Source of the DNA: Pseudomonas fluorescens
GTDB taxonomy: Bacteria; Pseudomonadota; Gammaproteobacteria; Pseudomonadales; Pseudomonadaceae
Length of the DNA stretch: 64,000 nucleotides
Direction of reading: 5' to 3'
Assembly (NCBI RefSeq): GCF_002022275.1
Contig: NZ_MSDF01000054.1
Coordinates: 85,737-149,736 of the forward strand
A program made the position numbers and the translations under genes. Positions within the stretch are counted from its first letter, which is position 1. Each line of letters begins with the position of its first letter. This document shows positions 1 through 8,544 of the stretch, piece by piece. Below the pieces are notes generated by a model. That model searched no databases. It had not been told where the DNA came from and was given only the letters and a program-made list of their open reading frames with translations.

Positions 1-563
1 GAAGGGGCGTCCTGAACAGGTTCAGCCCTGCGAGGTAACACCGCGTGTTCTCTGTCGACTGCACGGTGGTCCAGGCAATGCTCGTGCTCAACGGCGGGTT
101 CGCTTAAGGCGTCTAACTCCCGCGAAGCCATTTGGTGCCGCCGTTCACTGTCCATTAATTGAATGGGGTCCAACGCCAGAAACGCATCATCGGGTATCGA
201 GTCATTCGCCCTGTAACCGTGCGCGGCATCAGGCCGCGCCAGCCCAACCAGGTGAGCGCGTATCACCAATGAACCCAACCGAAACTCGTCACCATCATCG
301 ATTAAACGCGCCTGCCCTTTACGCAGACGCTCGGCGCTGCCCACAACGCTGATACCGTTACTGCTGATATCCGTCAAAAAGTACTGCCCCTCACGGAAAG
401 CGATCAGTCCATGGTGACTGGAGAGCAAGCGACTGCCGTCAGGAATGACCCAATCGCATCCTGCGCCACGACCAATCACCCCGCCTGCACGCTCAAACGT
501 TTTACCGACCGATGTCAGGGAGCCCTCGTCCTCGGCGCCGCATACCTCAAGCTCAAGCTTCAT
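1..563 (-). CDS. FHA-domain type VI secretion protein (TagH/Fha), partial
   Basis: Reading back from the ATG at 563 gives 187 codons open to the window edge, so the C-terminus is missing. Residues ~25-105 form a forkhead-associated domain: GGVIGRGAGCDWVIPD, then SSHHGLI and SSNGI match the usual GR..., SxxH and N-G phosphothreonine-binding positions. In H2-type T6SS loci such a protein (Fha2) follows the sigma-54 activator and a small lipoprotein gene and takes part in threonine-phosphorylation control of assembly. The same order is seen here (activator, lipoprotein, FHA on the minus strand), which supports the call. A purine-rich stretch (GAGGGGGAC) precedes the start. Downstream genes lie outside the window, so I cannot tell whether this one is intact. 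Confidence 0.82.
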   Translation of the reverse strand, partial: MKLELEVCGAEDEGSLTSVGKTFERAGGVIGRGAGCDWVIPDGSRLLSSHHGLIAFREGQYFLTDISSNGISVVGSAERLRKGQARLIDDGDEFRLGSLVIRAHLVGLARPDAAHGYRANDSIPDDAFLALDPIQLMDSERRHQMASRELDALSEPAVEHEHCLDHRAVDREHAVLPRRAEPVQDAP

Positions 564-576
564 GCTCTGTCCCCCT

Positions 577-708
577 CTACTGGCCACGCGTGATCGGCCG
601 CGACTCACCCAGTGGGCGGTAGTCAGCATCATCAAAGACATAGTTGGCGCTGCAACCACCCAATAAACACAACACAAGCAAAACGGCTTGCCACGGACGG
701 TCAGGCAT
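577..708 (-). CDS. Small T6SS-locus lipoprotein (OrfX-like)
   Basis: A 43-residue protein starting MPDRPWQAV, with a hydrophobic segment and a lipobox LGGC around residues 12-16, so the mature acylated peptide is only about 28 residues. The ATG at 708 is preceded by AGGAGA at good spacing; a longer in-frame extension to 813 overlaps the activator gene and has no such site. A tiny ORF in the same place, between sfa2 and fha2, is known in the P. aeruginosa H2-T6SS cluster as orfX2. Its function is unknown. It ends 13 bases before the FHA start, so it is probably co-transcribed. Confidence 0.6.
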   Translation of the reverse strand: MPDRPWQAVLLVLCLLGGCSANYVFDDADYRPLGESRPITRGQ

Positions 709-787
709 CGGGGTTCTCCTTTCGGTAATGTGGCTGCCCGAAAAATCGGAAGCAGACAGCGGTAATGGCAACATGCAAGGCCCGCAT

Positions 788-2314
788 TCAGCGCTCGCCC
801 TTGGCGTCGTCAAACGGGATCTTCAAACGCGCCAGACGGTAGAGCAGCGTGCGTCGTGCCACTCCCAGCTCACGCGCAGTACGGGTTCGATTACCGCGGT
901 TCTTGTGCAAGCAATCAATCAGGAACACTCGCTCGACCCGTTCCAGGCGCTGGCGCAACGTGATATCAACCACAGCAGCGACGGGCATTGGCAGTGACAG
1001 GTGCACCGGCAGAATCACGTCTTCGTCACACATCAGCACCGCCCGCTCCACCAGGCATTTGAGTTCACGCACGTTGCCGGGAAAGGCATGGCTCGACAGT
1101 TGGTCAAGCGCACCGTGGGACCAGTCAATCGGCGGCCTGCCAAGTGACTCACAGGCCTTTTGCGCAAAATGCCGAGCGAGTTGCAGAACGTCGCCGTCAC
1201 GCTCACGCAAAGCCGGTAGCTCGATAGGAAATTGAGCGAGTCGGTAATAAAGGTCTTCGCGAAAACTACCCTGCGCCACCATCGCACCCAGGTCGCGGTG
1301 AGTGGCGGCGATAATGCGCACGTCCACCTTATGCGCGGCACTCGCACCTAACGGACGCACTTCGCCTTCCTGCAGCACCCGTAGTAACTTGGCTTGCAAC
1401 GACAACGGCATATCGCCGATCTCATCCAGCAGCAACGTCCCGCCATGCGCGGCATCGAACAGCCCCGCATAGTTGCGTTCAGCGCCGGTAAACGCGCCTT
1501 TGCGGTAGCCGAACAGCTCGCTCTCAAGCAGACCTTCCGGAAACGCTGCACAGTTCTGCACGACAAATGCCTGACTTTTGCGTGGCCCCGCCGCATGAAT
1601 GGCCCTGGCCACGACTTCCTTGCCAGTACCTGTTTCGCCGCGTAACAGCACGGTGTACGGGGTATGCAAAACCTTGCCGATCAAGTGACACGTCTGCTCC
1701 ATTGCAGCACTGCTGCCGATCAAGCCATAAGCCACAGTCTTCTTCTCGCCGCGCTGCGACGTGGTATCACCCGAGCCGCGCTGCAGACGCCGTAACAACA
1801 ACAGTTGGTTCAACGCAAAACTGCCCAGATGGCCCAATGAGGTTGCATAGCCCTGCAACGACATCGGTCGGCCACTGGCACACAGAAGAACACCCGTAAT
1901 CACCTTGAGACGGTTAAACAACGGCACACTCACTAACGAGCGCCAAGGCGTCCCGCATGTGGGCAGAAAACCGGTGTCATAAGGGCTGCGTGGCAAGTCC
2001 TCGAGACTCAGGGAGTGGCGTTGCGTCAATACGTATTGCAGCAATTGCGGGGTTGGCAACGCCTGGCCTGACACTTCACCAATCGGTGCCAACGCCTCTT
2101 GCAGGTGCTGGGCGACAAGGCAAAGCTCACCCGTCACCTCATCAAACAGGTACAACTGGCTGAGCTCACACCGGGTCAGTTGTGCCGCACCCGCAACACA
2201 CAGTTCGGACAAGGTCGTCGCATCACATTCAAGGCTCAAGCGCGTGAAGCAATTGAGCAATGCATCGGCGTAAACCAGCGGTTCAGGCAAATGGCCAAAC
2301 AATTGATCGGTCAT
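788..2314 (-). CDS. sfa2: Sigma-54-dependent T6SS activator (Sfa family)
   Basis: 508-residue enhancer-binding protein. Residues ~1-175 are a GAF-like sensory region, followed by an AAA+ domain with Walker A GETGTGKE, the sigma-54 contact loop GAFTGA and Walker B-type TLLLDEIGD, and a C-terminal Fis-type helix-turn-helix (ARELGVARRTLLYRLARL). Sfa proteins sit immediately after clpV in H2-like T6SS loci and activate RpoN-dependent T6SS or hcp promoters. The ATG overlaps the clpV-remnant stop as TAATG, showing the ancestral operon order. All catalytic motifs are present, so this regulator looks functional although the structural operon before it is deleted. The likely remaining target in view is hcp, which has a -24/-12-like element. 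Confidence 0.85.
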   Translation of the reverse strand: MTDQLFGHLPEPLVYADALLNCFTRLSLECDATTLSELCVAGAAQLTRCELSQLYLFDEVTGELCLVAQHLQEALAPIGEVSGQALPTPQLLQYVLTQRHSLSLEDLPRSPYDTGFLPTCGTPWRSLVSVPLFNRLKVITGVLLCASGRPMSLQGYATSLGHLGSFALNQLLLLRRLQRGSGDTTSQRGEKKTVAYGLIGSSAAMEQTCHLIGKVLHTPYTVLLRGETGTGKEVVARAIHAAGPRKSQAFVVQNCAAFPEGLLESELFGYRKGAFTGAERNYAGLFDAAHGGTLLLDEIGDMPLSLQAKLLRVLQEGEVRPLGASAAHKVDVRIIAATHRDLGAMVAQGSFREDLYYRLAQFPIELPALRERDGDVLQLARHFAQKACESLGRPPIDWSHGALDQLSSHAFPGNVRELKCLVERAVLMCDEDVILPVHLSLPMPVAAVVDITLRQRLERVERVFLIDCLHKNRGNRTRTARELGVARRTLLYRLARLKIPFDDAKGER

Positions 2315-3147
2315 TAGCTGAACCCGCAGATCGGTTGGTCATTGCCATCCAGACTTGCCTGGACCCGCGACAGTGACTCGCCCGCCGCCATCGCGTCGAG
2401 AAGGCGGTCCACCATCTGTGGCAACAAATGCCGCTCGATCCACTGATCGATATACCTCGCCCCGCTGTCACTGTGTGCGCAACGCTCGGCCATGTGCGCA
2501 ACCAGTTCAGACGAGTAAGTGAACGCCAGTTTTCTCAGGCGTAGCCGGGCACCCAGGTTTTCCAGCTTGAGCGCCGTCACGTCGTGCAGCACTGGCCCCG
2601 CAATCGGGTAATAAGGCACTACACGCATGCGGGCCAACAATGCAGGTTTGAAATGAGCGCGCAGCTCAGGGTGAATGGCGTCTTGCAGCACCTGGGCCGC
2701 AGGTCTCAAGCCATCTGAACACAGCCCGTTGATGCAATCGCTGCCCAGGTTGGAAGTCATCAGGAGCAGCGTGTTGCGAAAGTCAATCTCACGACCTTCG
2801 CCATCATTCGCGCGCCCCTTGTCGAAGATTTGGTAAAACAGGTTCAACACCTCCGGATCGGCTTTCTCCACCTCATCAAGCAGCACCACTGAATAGGGGC
2901 GCTGACGCACGGCTTCCGTCAGAATTCCGCCCTCGCCATAACCGACGTAACCCGGCGGAGCGCCGATCAATCGCGACAGGGCATGTTTTTCCTGGTACTC
3001 CGACATGTTGATCGTGGTGATAAACCGCTCACCGCCATACAAAAGCTCCGCCAGGGCCAGGGCTGTTTCTGTTTTACCTACCCCACTGGGGCCCACCAGC
3101 AGAAACACGCCCACCGGTGCGTCGGCCTTATTGAGGCCGGCACCCGC
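2314..3147 (-). pseudogene. clpV: clpV (tssH) C-terminal remnant
   Basis: About 276 codons from the C-terminal end of the T6SS AAA+ ATPase ClpV, normally ~850-900 residues. The fragment begins in the linker just before the second ATPase domain (AGLNKADAPVGVFLLV) and keeps Walker A GPSGVGKTE, Walker B VVLLDEVEKAD, sensor LLMTSNLGSD and the C-terminal small domain. The N-terminal domain, first ATPase domain and middle domain are absent. Upstream of ~3147 the sequence switches to the start of tssA in a different frame. A GTG at 3114 could begin a short reading frame but has no convincing ribosome site and would encode only the D2 module. ClpV recycles contracted TssBC sheath, so this fragment cannot serve secretion. 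Confidence 0.85.
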
Positions 3148-3368
3148 AGATCCTTGGAGTGATCACGCAGCAGGCGCTCGCCCATTTCACTGACGTTTTT
3201 CCAGTCCGGCAGGCTCGCGCCATGAATTGATTGTGCCTTTCCCAGCTCGGACTCCAACGCTTCGTATTCGCTCGAAAATCGCATATCACAGCCAGCAAAC
3301 TCCCCCGACGTGCAGGGCAGCCGTGCCAGTTCAAAGTAATAAGCGTAGAGCTTTTCTGAATAACTCAT
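3138..3368 (-). pseudogene. tssA: tssA N-terminal remnant fused to clpV
   Basis: From the ATG at 3368 about 75 codons read as the start of an ImpA_N-type TssA (MSYSEKLYAYYFELARL, then RFSSEYEALESELGKAQSI, PDWKNVSEMGERLL and SKDLRV). This is the conserved N-terminal pattern of TssA, which is normally 350-530 residues. After DLRV the homology stops and the frame runs out at 3078 inside the clpV sequence, in the wrong frame for ClpV. The gene order tssA-B-C-E-F-G-H is standard for this locus type, so one deletion with ends in tssA and clpV explains the join. A TTG at 3401 would add 11 residues; neither start has a strong ribosome site. Confidence 0.8.
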
Positions 3369-3847
3369 TCGGGACCGTACATAGCTTTTCAAGGCAAACA
3401 AACAATCTAAATTTATTTAGTACATACATTAGATCGCTATTTAAACGCTGCTCAGCACCAGACCAAGCCAACGAACCTTAGCCACTCGAAAAACAATCAG
3501 CAAGCGCCCGTTTCGCACTTAAGTAATTTCCTACAACCCCAGTAATTTCAGGCGTGCGCAGCAACTTGCACACTTAATTTTATACAATCAACCTTTCTTA
3601 CCCACACACACCAATAGCCCCATATAAAAATACACATGAGCAACCTTCTGCGCACGCCCGCGCAACTTAAAACAATAAAACACCCTTTAAATCATCTGAA
3701 CTTTATAAACAGCCCACCCCCATACAACTCGCCACCCCTTATTCCATTGGGCCTCGCCATTTCAGGCACGCTTCTTGTTATAGGCAATTGCCCGGACGGC
3801 ACATTGGTCGTTCGGACTACCTACTTAATCAGGCAAGGAAACCACTC
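3369..3847. other. AT-rich divergent intergenic region
   Basis: 479 bases between the tssA remnant and hcp, visibly AT-richer than its surroundings. It must hold the promoters for both directions. Apart from the -24/-12-like element near 3764-3781 and a good hcp ribosome site (AAGGA), I see no gene. Short reading frames here have proline/asparagine-rich translations with no family resemblance. Confidence 0.6.
3764..3781 (+). promoter_or_regulatory. Putative sigma-54 promoter of hcp
   Basis: AGGCACGCTTCTTGTTAT has the invariant GG (3765-3766), a 10-base spacer and GT (3777-3778) in place of the usual GC; the -24 box GGCACG is a full match. It lies about 70 bases before the hcp start and the neighbouring activator Sfa is of the RpoN-dependent class, which makes the call coherent. 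The one mismatch in the -12 GC keeps confidence moderate. Confidence 0.5.
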
Positions 3848-4363
3848 ATGCCAACACCCGCGTACCTCTCGATCACCGGCGTCAAACAGGGTCTGATCAC
3901 GGCAGGCACATTCACACAGGACTCGGTAGGCAACATTTATCAGGAAGGTCATGAGGATCAGATCCTGGTGCAGGCATTTGCCCATCAGGTGATCATTCCG
4001 CGCGATCCACAATCGGGCCAGCCAACCGGCCAACGGGTGCATAAACCGCTGATGATCAGCAAGGTATTCGACAAATCCTCGCCCTTGCTATTCAGCGCAC
4101 TCACCTCCGGTGAAGAAGTGTCCTGCCGACTGGAATGGCTGCGCACCTCCTCCGCCGGCACCCAGGAGCACTACTTCACCATTGAACTGGAAGGTGCGAC
4201 CATCGTGGACATTCAGTCGCGCATGCCTAACTGTCAGGACCCCGACAACGCGCACTTCACTCACTTGGAGGATGTGTATTTCACCTACCGCAAGATTATC
4301 TGGACCCACGAAGTGGCTGGCACTTCCGGTTCGGACGACTGGCGTAGCCCGGTAGCCGGTTAA
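3848..4363 (+). CDS. hcp: Hcp, type VI secretion tube protein
   Basis: 171-residue Hcp of the type found with H2-like systems: MPTPAYLSITGVKQG..., HEDQILVQAFAHQVIIPRD, HKPLMISKVFDKSSPLL and the C-terminal FTYRKIIWTHE are family landmarks. Hcp hexamers stack to form the inner tube and also bind effectors. The ATG at 3848 follows AAGGA; an in-frame upstream ATG at 3788 adds 20 residues with no family match. The gene is full length and undamaged although the neighbouring sheath, baseplate and ClpV genes are deleted. It could serve another T6SS in the genome or be a relic kept by recent loss of its partners. No vgrG or effector gene follows it. Confidence 0.9.
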   Translation: MPTPAYLSITGVKQGLITAGTFTQDSVGNIYQEGHEDQILVQAFAHQVIIPRDPQSGQPTGQRVHKPLMISKVFDKSSPLLFSALTSGEEVSCRLEWLRTSSAGTQEHYFTIELEGATIVDIQSRMPNCQDPDNAHFTHLEDVYFTYRKIIWTHEVAGTSGSDDWRSPVAG

Positions 4364-4375
4364 CCTCGACGGAAA

Positions 4376-4408
4376 AAGGAACGGTGGCCAGGGAAGGCGC
4401 CGTTCCTT
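4376..4408. terminator. Bidirectional terminator between hcp and AKR gene
   Basis: Inverted repeat AAGGAACGG / CCGTTCCTT around a 15-base loop, with A-rich sequence on the left that becomes a T-run for the minus-strand transcript. It separates two convergent genes (stops at 4363 and 4417). Confidence 0.55.
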
Positions 4409-4416
4409 CGGGCTGG

Positions 4417-5238
4417 CTACACCATCGACAGCGGGTGCTTGCGTTTGGGCGCGCCGAATACGCGGTCGATTGCGTCCAGATCGTGCTCATCGAGTGGCAC
4501 GTTCACGGCGCGGGCATTGAGCCGCACGTGTTCGGGCGTAACGGCCTTGGGGATAGCAATCACGCCGTCCTGACGTAGAACCCAGGCAAGGGAGACCTGT
4601 GCGGGTGTGACGTCATGGCGACGGGCGATTTGTTTGAGCGTGGGGCTGGACAACAGCTCACCGCCTTGGGCGATCGGGCAATACGCCATCAACGGTAAAT
4701 GGTGCTGTTGCCACCAGGGTAGCAGGTCAAATTCAATACCACGCTCCTCGATGTTGTAGAGCACCTGGTTAGTGGCGCAAGCCGGGGATGCGAGTTCCTG
4801 CAGGTCTGCGACGTCAAAATTGGAGACACCCCAACGGCCGATCTTGCCGGCTTCACGCAGACGCTCGAAGGCTTCGACGGTTTCTTCCAGAGGGTACTGG
4901 CCACGCCAGTGCAGCAAGTACAGGTCAATGTAGTCCGTGCCCAGGCGCTGGAGGCTGGCTTCACAAGCGCGCGGCACACCTTTGTGGCTGGCATTGTGCG
5001 GATACACCTTGCTGACGAGGAACACCTGGTCGCGCTTGCCGCGAATGGCTTCACCGACGATTTCTTCGGCGCCGCCTTCACCGTACATTTCGGCGGTATC
5101 GATCAAGGTCATGCCTTCGTCGATGCCCAGTTGCAACGCGGCGACTTCGGCGCGGCGCTGGTCCGGGTTTTCGCCCATGCGCCAGGTCCCCTGGCCGATA
5201 ACGGGGACGGGAACGCCGGCCAGATCGATGGTACGCAT
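4417..5238 (-). CDS. Aldo/keto reductase
   Basis: 273-residue NADPH-dependent oxidoreductase of the aldo/keto reductase superfamily, a cytosolic TIM barrel. The catalytic tetrad is visible: Asp and Tyr in DTAEMYGEG, Lys in LVSKVYPHN and His in YLLHWRG. The cofactor region near the C-terminus is IPKAVTPEHVRLNARA. I start at 5238 (MRTIDLAGV) because GGAGG lies just upstream; the longer frame to 5289 has none. The substrate cannot be read from the sequence. It is a single-gene unit between convergent hcp and a divergent DUF1543 gene. Confidence 0.85.
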   Translation of the reverse strand: MRTIDLAGVPVPVIGQGTWRMGENPDQRRAEVAALQLGIDEGMTLIDTAEMYGEGGAEEIVGEAIRGKRDQVFLVSKVYPHNASHKGVPRACEASLQRLGTDYIDLYLLHWRGQYPLEETVEAFERLREAGKIGRWGVSNFDVADLQELASPACATNQVLYNIEERGIEFDLLPWWQQHHLPLMAYCPIAQGGELLSSPTLKQIARRHDVTPAQVSLAWVLRQDGVIAIPKAVTPEHVRLNARAVNVPLDEHDLDAIDRVFGAPKRKHPLSMV

Positions 5239-5344
5239 GACAACCTCCTGATGAGTTCGCGGATTAACAGTGTGGCACTGACCGGACAAAAGGGTTCAAT
5301 CGAAGTATGGTTAGGCTTTGCCAACTCGCCAGGAAGAACCTGCA

Positions 5345-5839
5345 ATGCTGTTTGTCGTCATGCTCGGGGGCAAGCACCCACGGGCCAGAATTGAAGTTCA
5401 CGATGTCGTGTTTGCGGTGGCCGATACGCTGCAAGGCACTTATGCGCAATTGCGCGACGGCTGGTTCGGCAGCCCCAAGGGCGTGCACATCGATTCGTGG
5501 ATGATGGTCGATGGCCTCGACGGCTGGAAAGTCGAACTCAGCCATCTGGCGCCCCACGCAGACGCGCAGCGCTTGTACTTCATCAACCTCGGCGGCTATG
5601 AAGCCAACGCTTTTGGCGAGGCGCATCACTACCTGCTGGTGGTGGCCCGTAACAAGAGGGAAGCGACTCAAAAAGGTAAACAACAGATGCTGCGCAACTG
5701 GTCCCAACCCCACACCGATGGCGTGATGGATATCGACGATTGCCTGCCCATCGACCTGGTGGATGGCCGCTATATCCACCTGGTACAGGGGCCACACCGG
5801 TCCATCGTCCAGCAGAATGACTACATCGTACTGAACTGA
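5345..5839 (+). CDS. DUF1543 family protein
   Basis: 164-residue soluble protein beginning MLFVVMLGGKHPRARIEVHD, the pattern of the DUF1543 family, whose molecular role is unknown. It has no signal peptide or membrane segment. The conserved-looking blocks are FINLGGYE and a C-terminal IHLVQGPH. The start at 5345 follows AGGAAG; the frame is open upstream to 5318 but lacks a site there. It stands alone between the reductase and the PotF-like gene. No function is proposed. Confidence 0.7.
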   Translation: MLFVVMLGGKHPRARIEVHDVVFAVADTLQGTYAQLRDGWFGSPKGVHIDSWMMVDGLDGWKVELSHLAPHADAQRLYFINLGGYEANAFGEAHHYLLVVARNKREATQKGKQQMLRNWSQPHTDGVMDIDDCLPIDLVDGRYIHLVQGPHRSIVQQNDYIVLN

Positions 5840-5935
5840 ACCCTACCCGAACGGGGTATGGCGCCCCTGCTCTACCTGCCTGACAGTGCAATCAGCCGCT
5901 CAGCCTGATAACAAGCACAAGAAAGGTGGGTCCCC

Positions 5936-7036
5936 ATGCGTAAAACCCTTATCTCCCTGTTCAGCGCCGCACTGCTGGCGGCAGCCTCCTTGAGCCAGGC
6001 TGCCGACGATCCAGGCAATACGTTACGCATCTACAATTGGGCGGATTACATCGGCGACACCACCCTGGCCGACTTCGAGAAAGCCACGGGTATCAAGGTG
6101 GTCTACGACACTTACGATTCCTACGAAACCGTGCAGGGAAAACTGCTCTCCGGGCGCTCCGGCTATGACCTGGCGCTGCTGAATGCGTCCCTGGTGCCAC
6201 TGCTGATCAAGGGAAAAGTGTTCCAGCCCCTGGATAAATCGCAGTTGCCCGACTGGAAAAACCTCGACCCCGTTGTACTCAAAAGCCTGGAAGCCCACGA
6301 CCCCGGCGTCACCTACTCGGCGCCCTACACCTGGGGCAGCAACGGGGTGACCTACAACGTCGACATGATTAAGGCACGCATGCCGGATGCACCGATCGGC
6401 TCGCTGGCGATGATCTTCGACCCAAAAATCGTGTCGAAATTTGCCGACTGCGGGATCACGTTTATGGACTCGCCCACCGACATGATTCCCCTGGCCCTCA
6501 CCTACCTCAAGCTGGACCCCAACAGCGTCGCCCCCAAAGACCTCAAGGCCGCGCAGGACGTGCTGATGGCCGTGCGCCCGTATATTCGCAAATTCGACTC
6601 CAGCGGCTTCATCAATGGCCTGGCCAATGGTGATTTGTGCCTGGCCACCACCTGGTCGGGGGATTACGCCACCTCCCAGGCACGGGCCACTGAGGCGGGA
6701 GCCAAGGTCAACCTGAACTACTTCATTCCAGAGGAAGGCTCGTTGATCTGGTTCGATAACTTCTACATCCCCGCCGACGCCCCCCATGTGGCCAACGCCC
6801 ACAGGTTCATCGAGTTTTTGCTGCAGCCCAGCACCATGGCCGGCGTCAGCAACACCATCCATTACGCCAACAGCAACCTGGCTTCCAAACCCTTGGTTAA
6901 CGCCGATATCCGCAACAACCCGGCCATCTACCCGGACGCGGCGACGATGCAGCGCTTGTTTACTCAAAAGAGCCAACCCCAAGCCGCCGTGCGCCTGATC
7001 ACCCGTACGTGGAATGCCGTGAAAACCGGCAAGTAA
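5936..7036 (+). CDS. PotF/SpuD-like polyamine or GABA periplasmic binding protein
   Basis: 366 residues with a clear signal peptide (MRKTLISLFSAALLAAAS, cleavage after SQA) and the spermidine/putrescine binding-protein fold: TLRIYNWADYIG at the mature N-terminus, YDTYDSYE and later GDYATSQAR, as in PotF/PotD. Such proteins deliver polyamines, or in related pseudomonad proteins GABA-like ligands, to an ABC importer. No permease or ATPase gene is adjacent; instead a class-III aminotransferase follows 24 bases after the stop, so the ligand is probably an amine whose amino group the enzyme removes. AAAGGTGGG precedes the start. Confidence 0.8.
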   Translation: MRKTLISLFSAALLAAASLSQAADDPGNTLRIYNWADYIGDTTLADFEKATGIKVVYDTYDSYETVQGKLLSGRSGYDLALLNASLVPLLIKGKVFQPLDKSQLPDWKNLDPVVLKSLEAHDPGVTYSAPYTWGSNGVTYNVDMIKARMPDAPIGSLAMIFDPKIVSKFADCGITFMDSPTDMIPLALTYLKLDPNSVAPKDLKAAQDVLMAVRPYIRKFDSSGFINGLANGDLCLATTWSGDYATSQARATEAGAKVNLNYFIPEEGSLIWFDNFYIPADAPHVANAHRFIEFLLQPSTMAGVSNTIHYANSNLASKPLVNADIRNNPAIYPDAATMQRLFTQKSQPQAAVRLITRTWNAVKTGK

Positions 7037-7060
7037 TCCCTGCCATTGAAGGTAAACGCC

Positions 7061-8479
7061 ATGACCCTGCCAAATCCCGCTTTCTTCGCCCAGTTCGACC
7101 ACGACAAGCTCGACGCCGCCGACAAAGCTCACTACATGCACGGCTTCCATATGTTCGACGAGCACCGAGAACAGGGTTCGCTGAATATTGCGGTAGGCAA
7201 CGGCGCCTACATCTACGACACCCACGGCAACCGCTACCTCGACGCGGTGGGTGGCATGTGGTGTACGAATATCGGCCTGGGCCGTGAAGAAATGGCCGAT
7301 GCCATCGCCAACCAGGTGCGTCAGCTGGCCTACTCCAATCCGTTCTGCGACATGGCCAACGTCACCGCTATCGAACTGTGCGCCAAGCTTGCCAGCCTGG
7401 CCCCCGGCGACCTGGATCATGTGTTCCTCACCACCGGCGGTTCGACCGCCGTGGACACCGCGTACCGGCTGGTGCAGTTCTACCAGAACAGCCGTGGCAA
7501 AACGGCCAAGAAGCACATCATCTCGCGCTTCAGTGCGTACCACGGCTCGACGTTCCTGACGATGTCGATCGGCAACAAGGCCGCCGACCGCGCCCCCGAA
7601 TTCGATTTCATGAGCGACCTGTTCCACCACATTTCCTGCCCCAACTACTACCGGGCGCCCGAGGGGATGAGCGAGGCGGACTTCCTCGACTTTCTGGTGA
7701 ACGAGTTTGAAGACAAAGTACTCACCCTCGGCGCCGATAACGTGGCTGCATTCTTTGCCGAACCGATCATGGGCTCTGGCGGCGTGATCATTCCGCCAAA
7801 GGGTTACCACCGGCGCATGTGGGAGATCTGCCAACGCTATGACCTGCTGTATGTCGCCGACGAAGTGGTGACCTCGTTCGGGCGCCTGGGCGCGTTCTTT
7901 GCCTCCGAAGAGGTCTTCGGCATGCAGCCCGACATCATCACCACCGCCAAAGGCCTGACCTCCGGTTACCTGCCGCTGGGCGCGTGCATTTTCTCCGAGC
8001 GCATCTGGCAGGTGATCGGCGAGCCGGGCAAAGGCCGCTGCTTTACTCACGGTTTCACCTACAGCGGCCACCCGGTAAGTTGTGTGGCGGCGCTGAAAAA
8101 CATCGAAATCATTGAGCGGGAAAACCTGCTGGCGCACGTCGAAGACGTCGGCACCTATCTCGAAAGACGCCTGCAAACCCTGGCCGAGTTGCCACTGGTG
8201 GGCGATATCCGCTGCCAGCGTCTGATGGCCTGCATCGAATTCGTCGCGGATAAACGCAGCAAGGCGCTGTTGCCGGATGCGGTGAATATCGGCGAGAAAA
8301 TCCATTTGCGCGCTCAGGCGAAAGGCTTGCTGGTGCGCCCCATCGGCCATCTGAATGTGATGTCGCCGCCACTGATCATTACGCGCGCGCAAGTCGATGA
8401 AATCGTCGACACCCTGCGCCACTGCATCCTTGAAACAGCGGCCGAGCTGCGTGAAAGCGGCGAGTATCAAGGCCGATGA
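7061..8479 (+). CDS. Class-III omega-aminotransferase
   Basis: 472-residue PLP enzyme of the ornithine/omega-amino acid aminotransferase class. Visible landmarks are GNGAYIYDTHGNRYLDAVGGMW near residue 50, TTGGSTAVDTAYRL for phosphate binding, ADEVVTSFGR (Asp contacting the PLP ring) and TTAKGLTSGYLPLGA with the Schiff-base Lys. Related pseudomonad enzymes act on polyamines, beta-alanine or similar omega-amines with pyruvate as acceptor. The ATG at 7061 is chosen over TTG at 7046 since GAAGGT then fits as ribosome site. It follows the PotF-like gene and is closed by a strong terminator, so the two form a small amine uptake/catabolism operon. Confidence 0.85.
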   Translation: MTLPNPAFFAQFDHDKLDAADKAHYMHGFHMFDEHREQGSLNIAVGNGAYIYDTHGNRYLDAVGGMWCTNIGLGREEMADAIANQVRQLAYSNPFCDMANVTAIELCAKLASLAPGDLDHVFLTTGGSTAVDTAYRLVQFYQNSRGKTAKKHIISRFSAYHGSTFLTMSIGNKAADRAPEFDFMSDLFHHISCPNYYRAPEGMSEADFLDFLVNEFEDKVLTLGADNVAAFFAEPIMGSGGVIIPPKGYHRRMWEICQRYDLLYVADEVVTSFGRLGAFFASEEVFGMQPDIITTAKGLTSGYLPLGACIFSERIWQVIGEPGKGRCFTHGFTYSGHPVSCVAALKNIEIIERENLLAHVEDVGTYLERRLQTLAELPLVGDIRCQRLMACIEFVADKRSKALLPDAVNIGEKIHLRAQAKGLLVRPIGHLNVMSPPLIITRAQVDEIVDTLRHCILETAAELRESGEYQGR

Positions 8480-8485
8480 GCCCTG

Positions 8486-8510
8486 ACGCCGAGCCCGTCT
8501 CGGCGTTTTT
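8486..8510 (+). terminator. Rho-independent terminator after aminotransferase
   Basis: Stem ACGCCGAG / CTCGGCGT with a 5-base loop followed by TTTTT, seven bases after the aminotransferase stop codon. Confidence 0.8.
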
Positions 8511-8544
8511 GCCTGGCTGCCGGCCTGCGGGTAGACTGGCCAGC

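Noticed and set aside
2314..3114. Treating the clpV remnant as an intact 266-aa ATPase gene with a GTG start
   Set aside because: It lacks two thirds of ClpV, has no ribosome site at the GTG, and upstream sequence is tssA in another frame; a pseudogene is the simpler reading.
3636..3896. 86-aa frame upstream of hcp
   Set aside because: The translation is Pro/Asn/Leu-rich without family resemblance and overlaps the promoter and start of hcp in a different frame.
3848..4363. Hcp carrying a C-terminal effector extension
   Set aside because: The protein ends at 171 residues, the normal length for this Hcp class, with no added domain.
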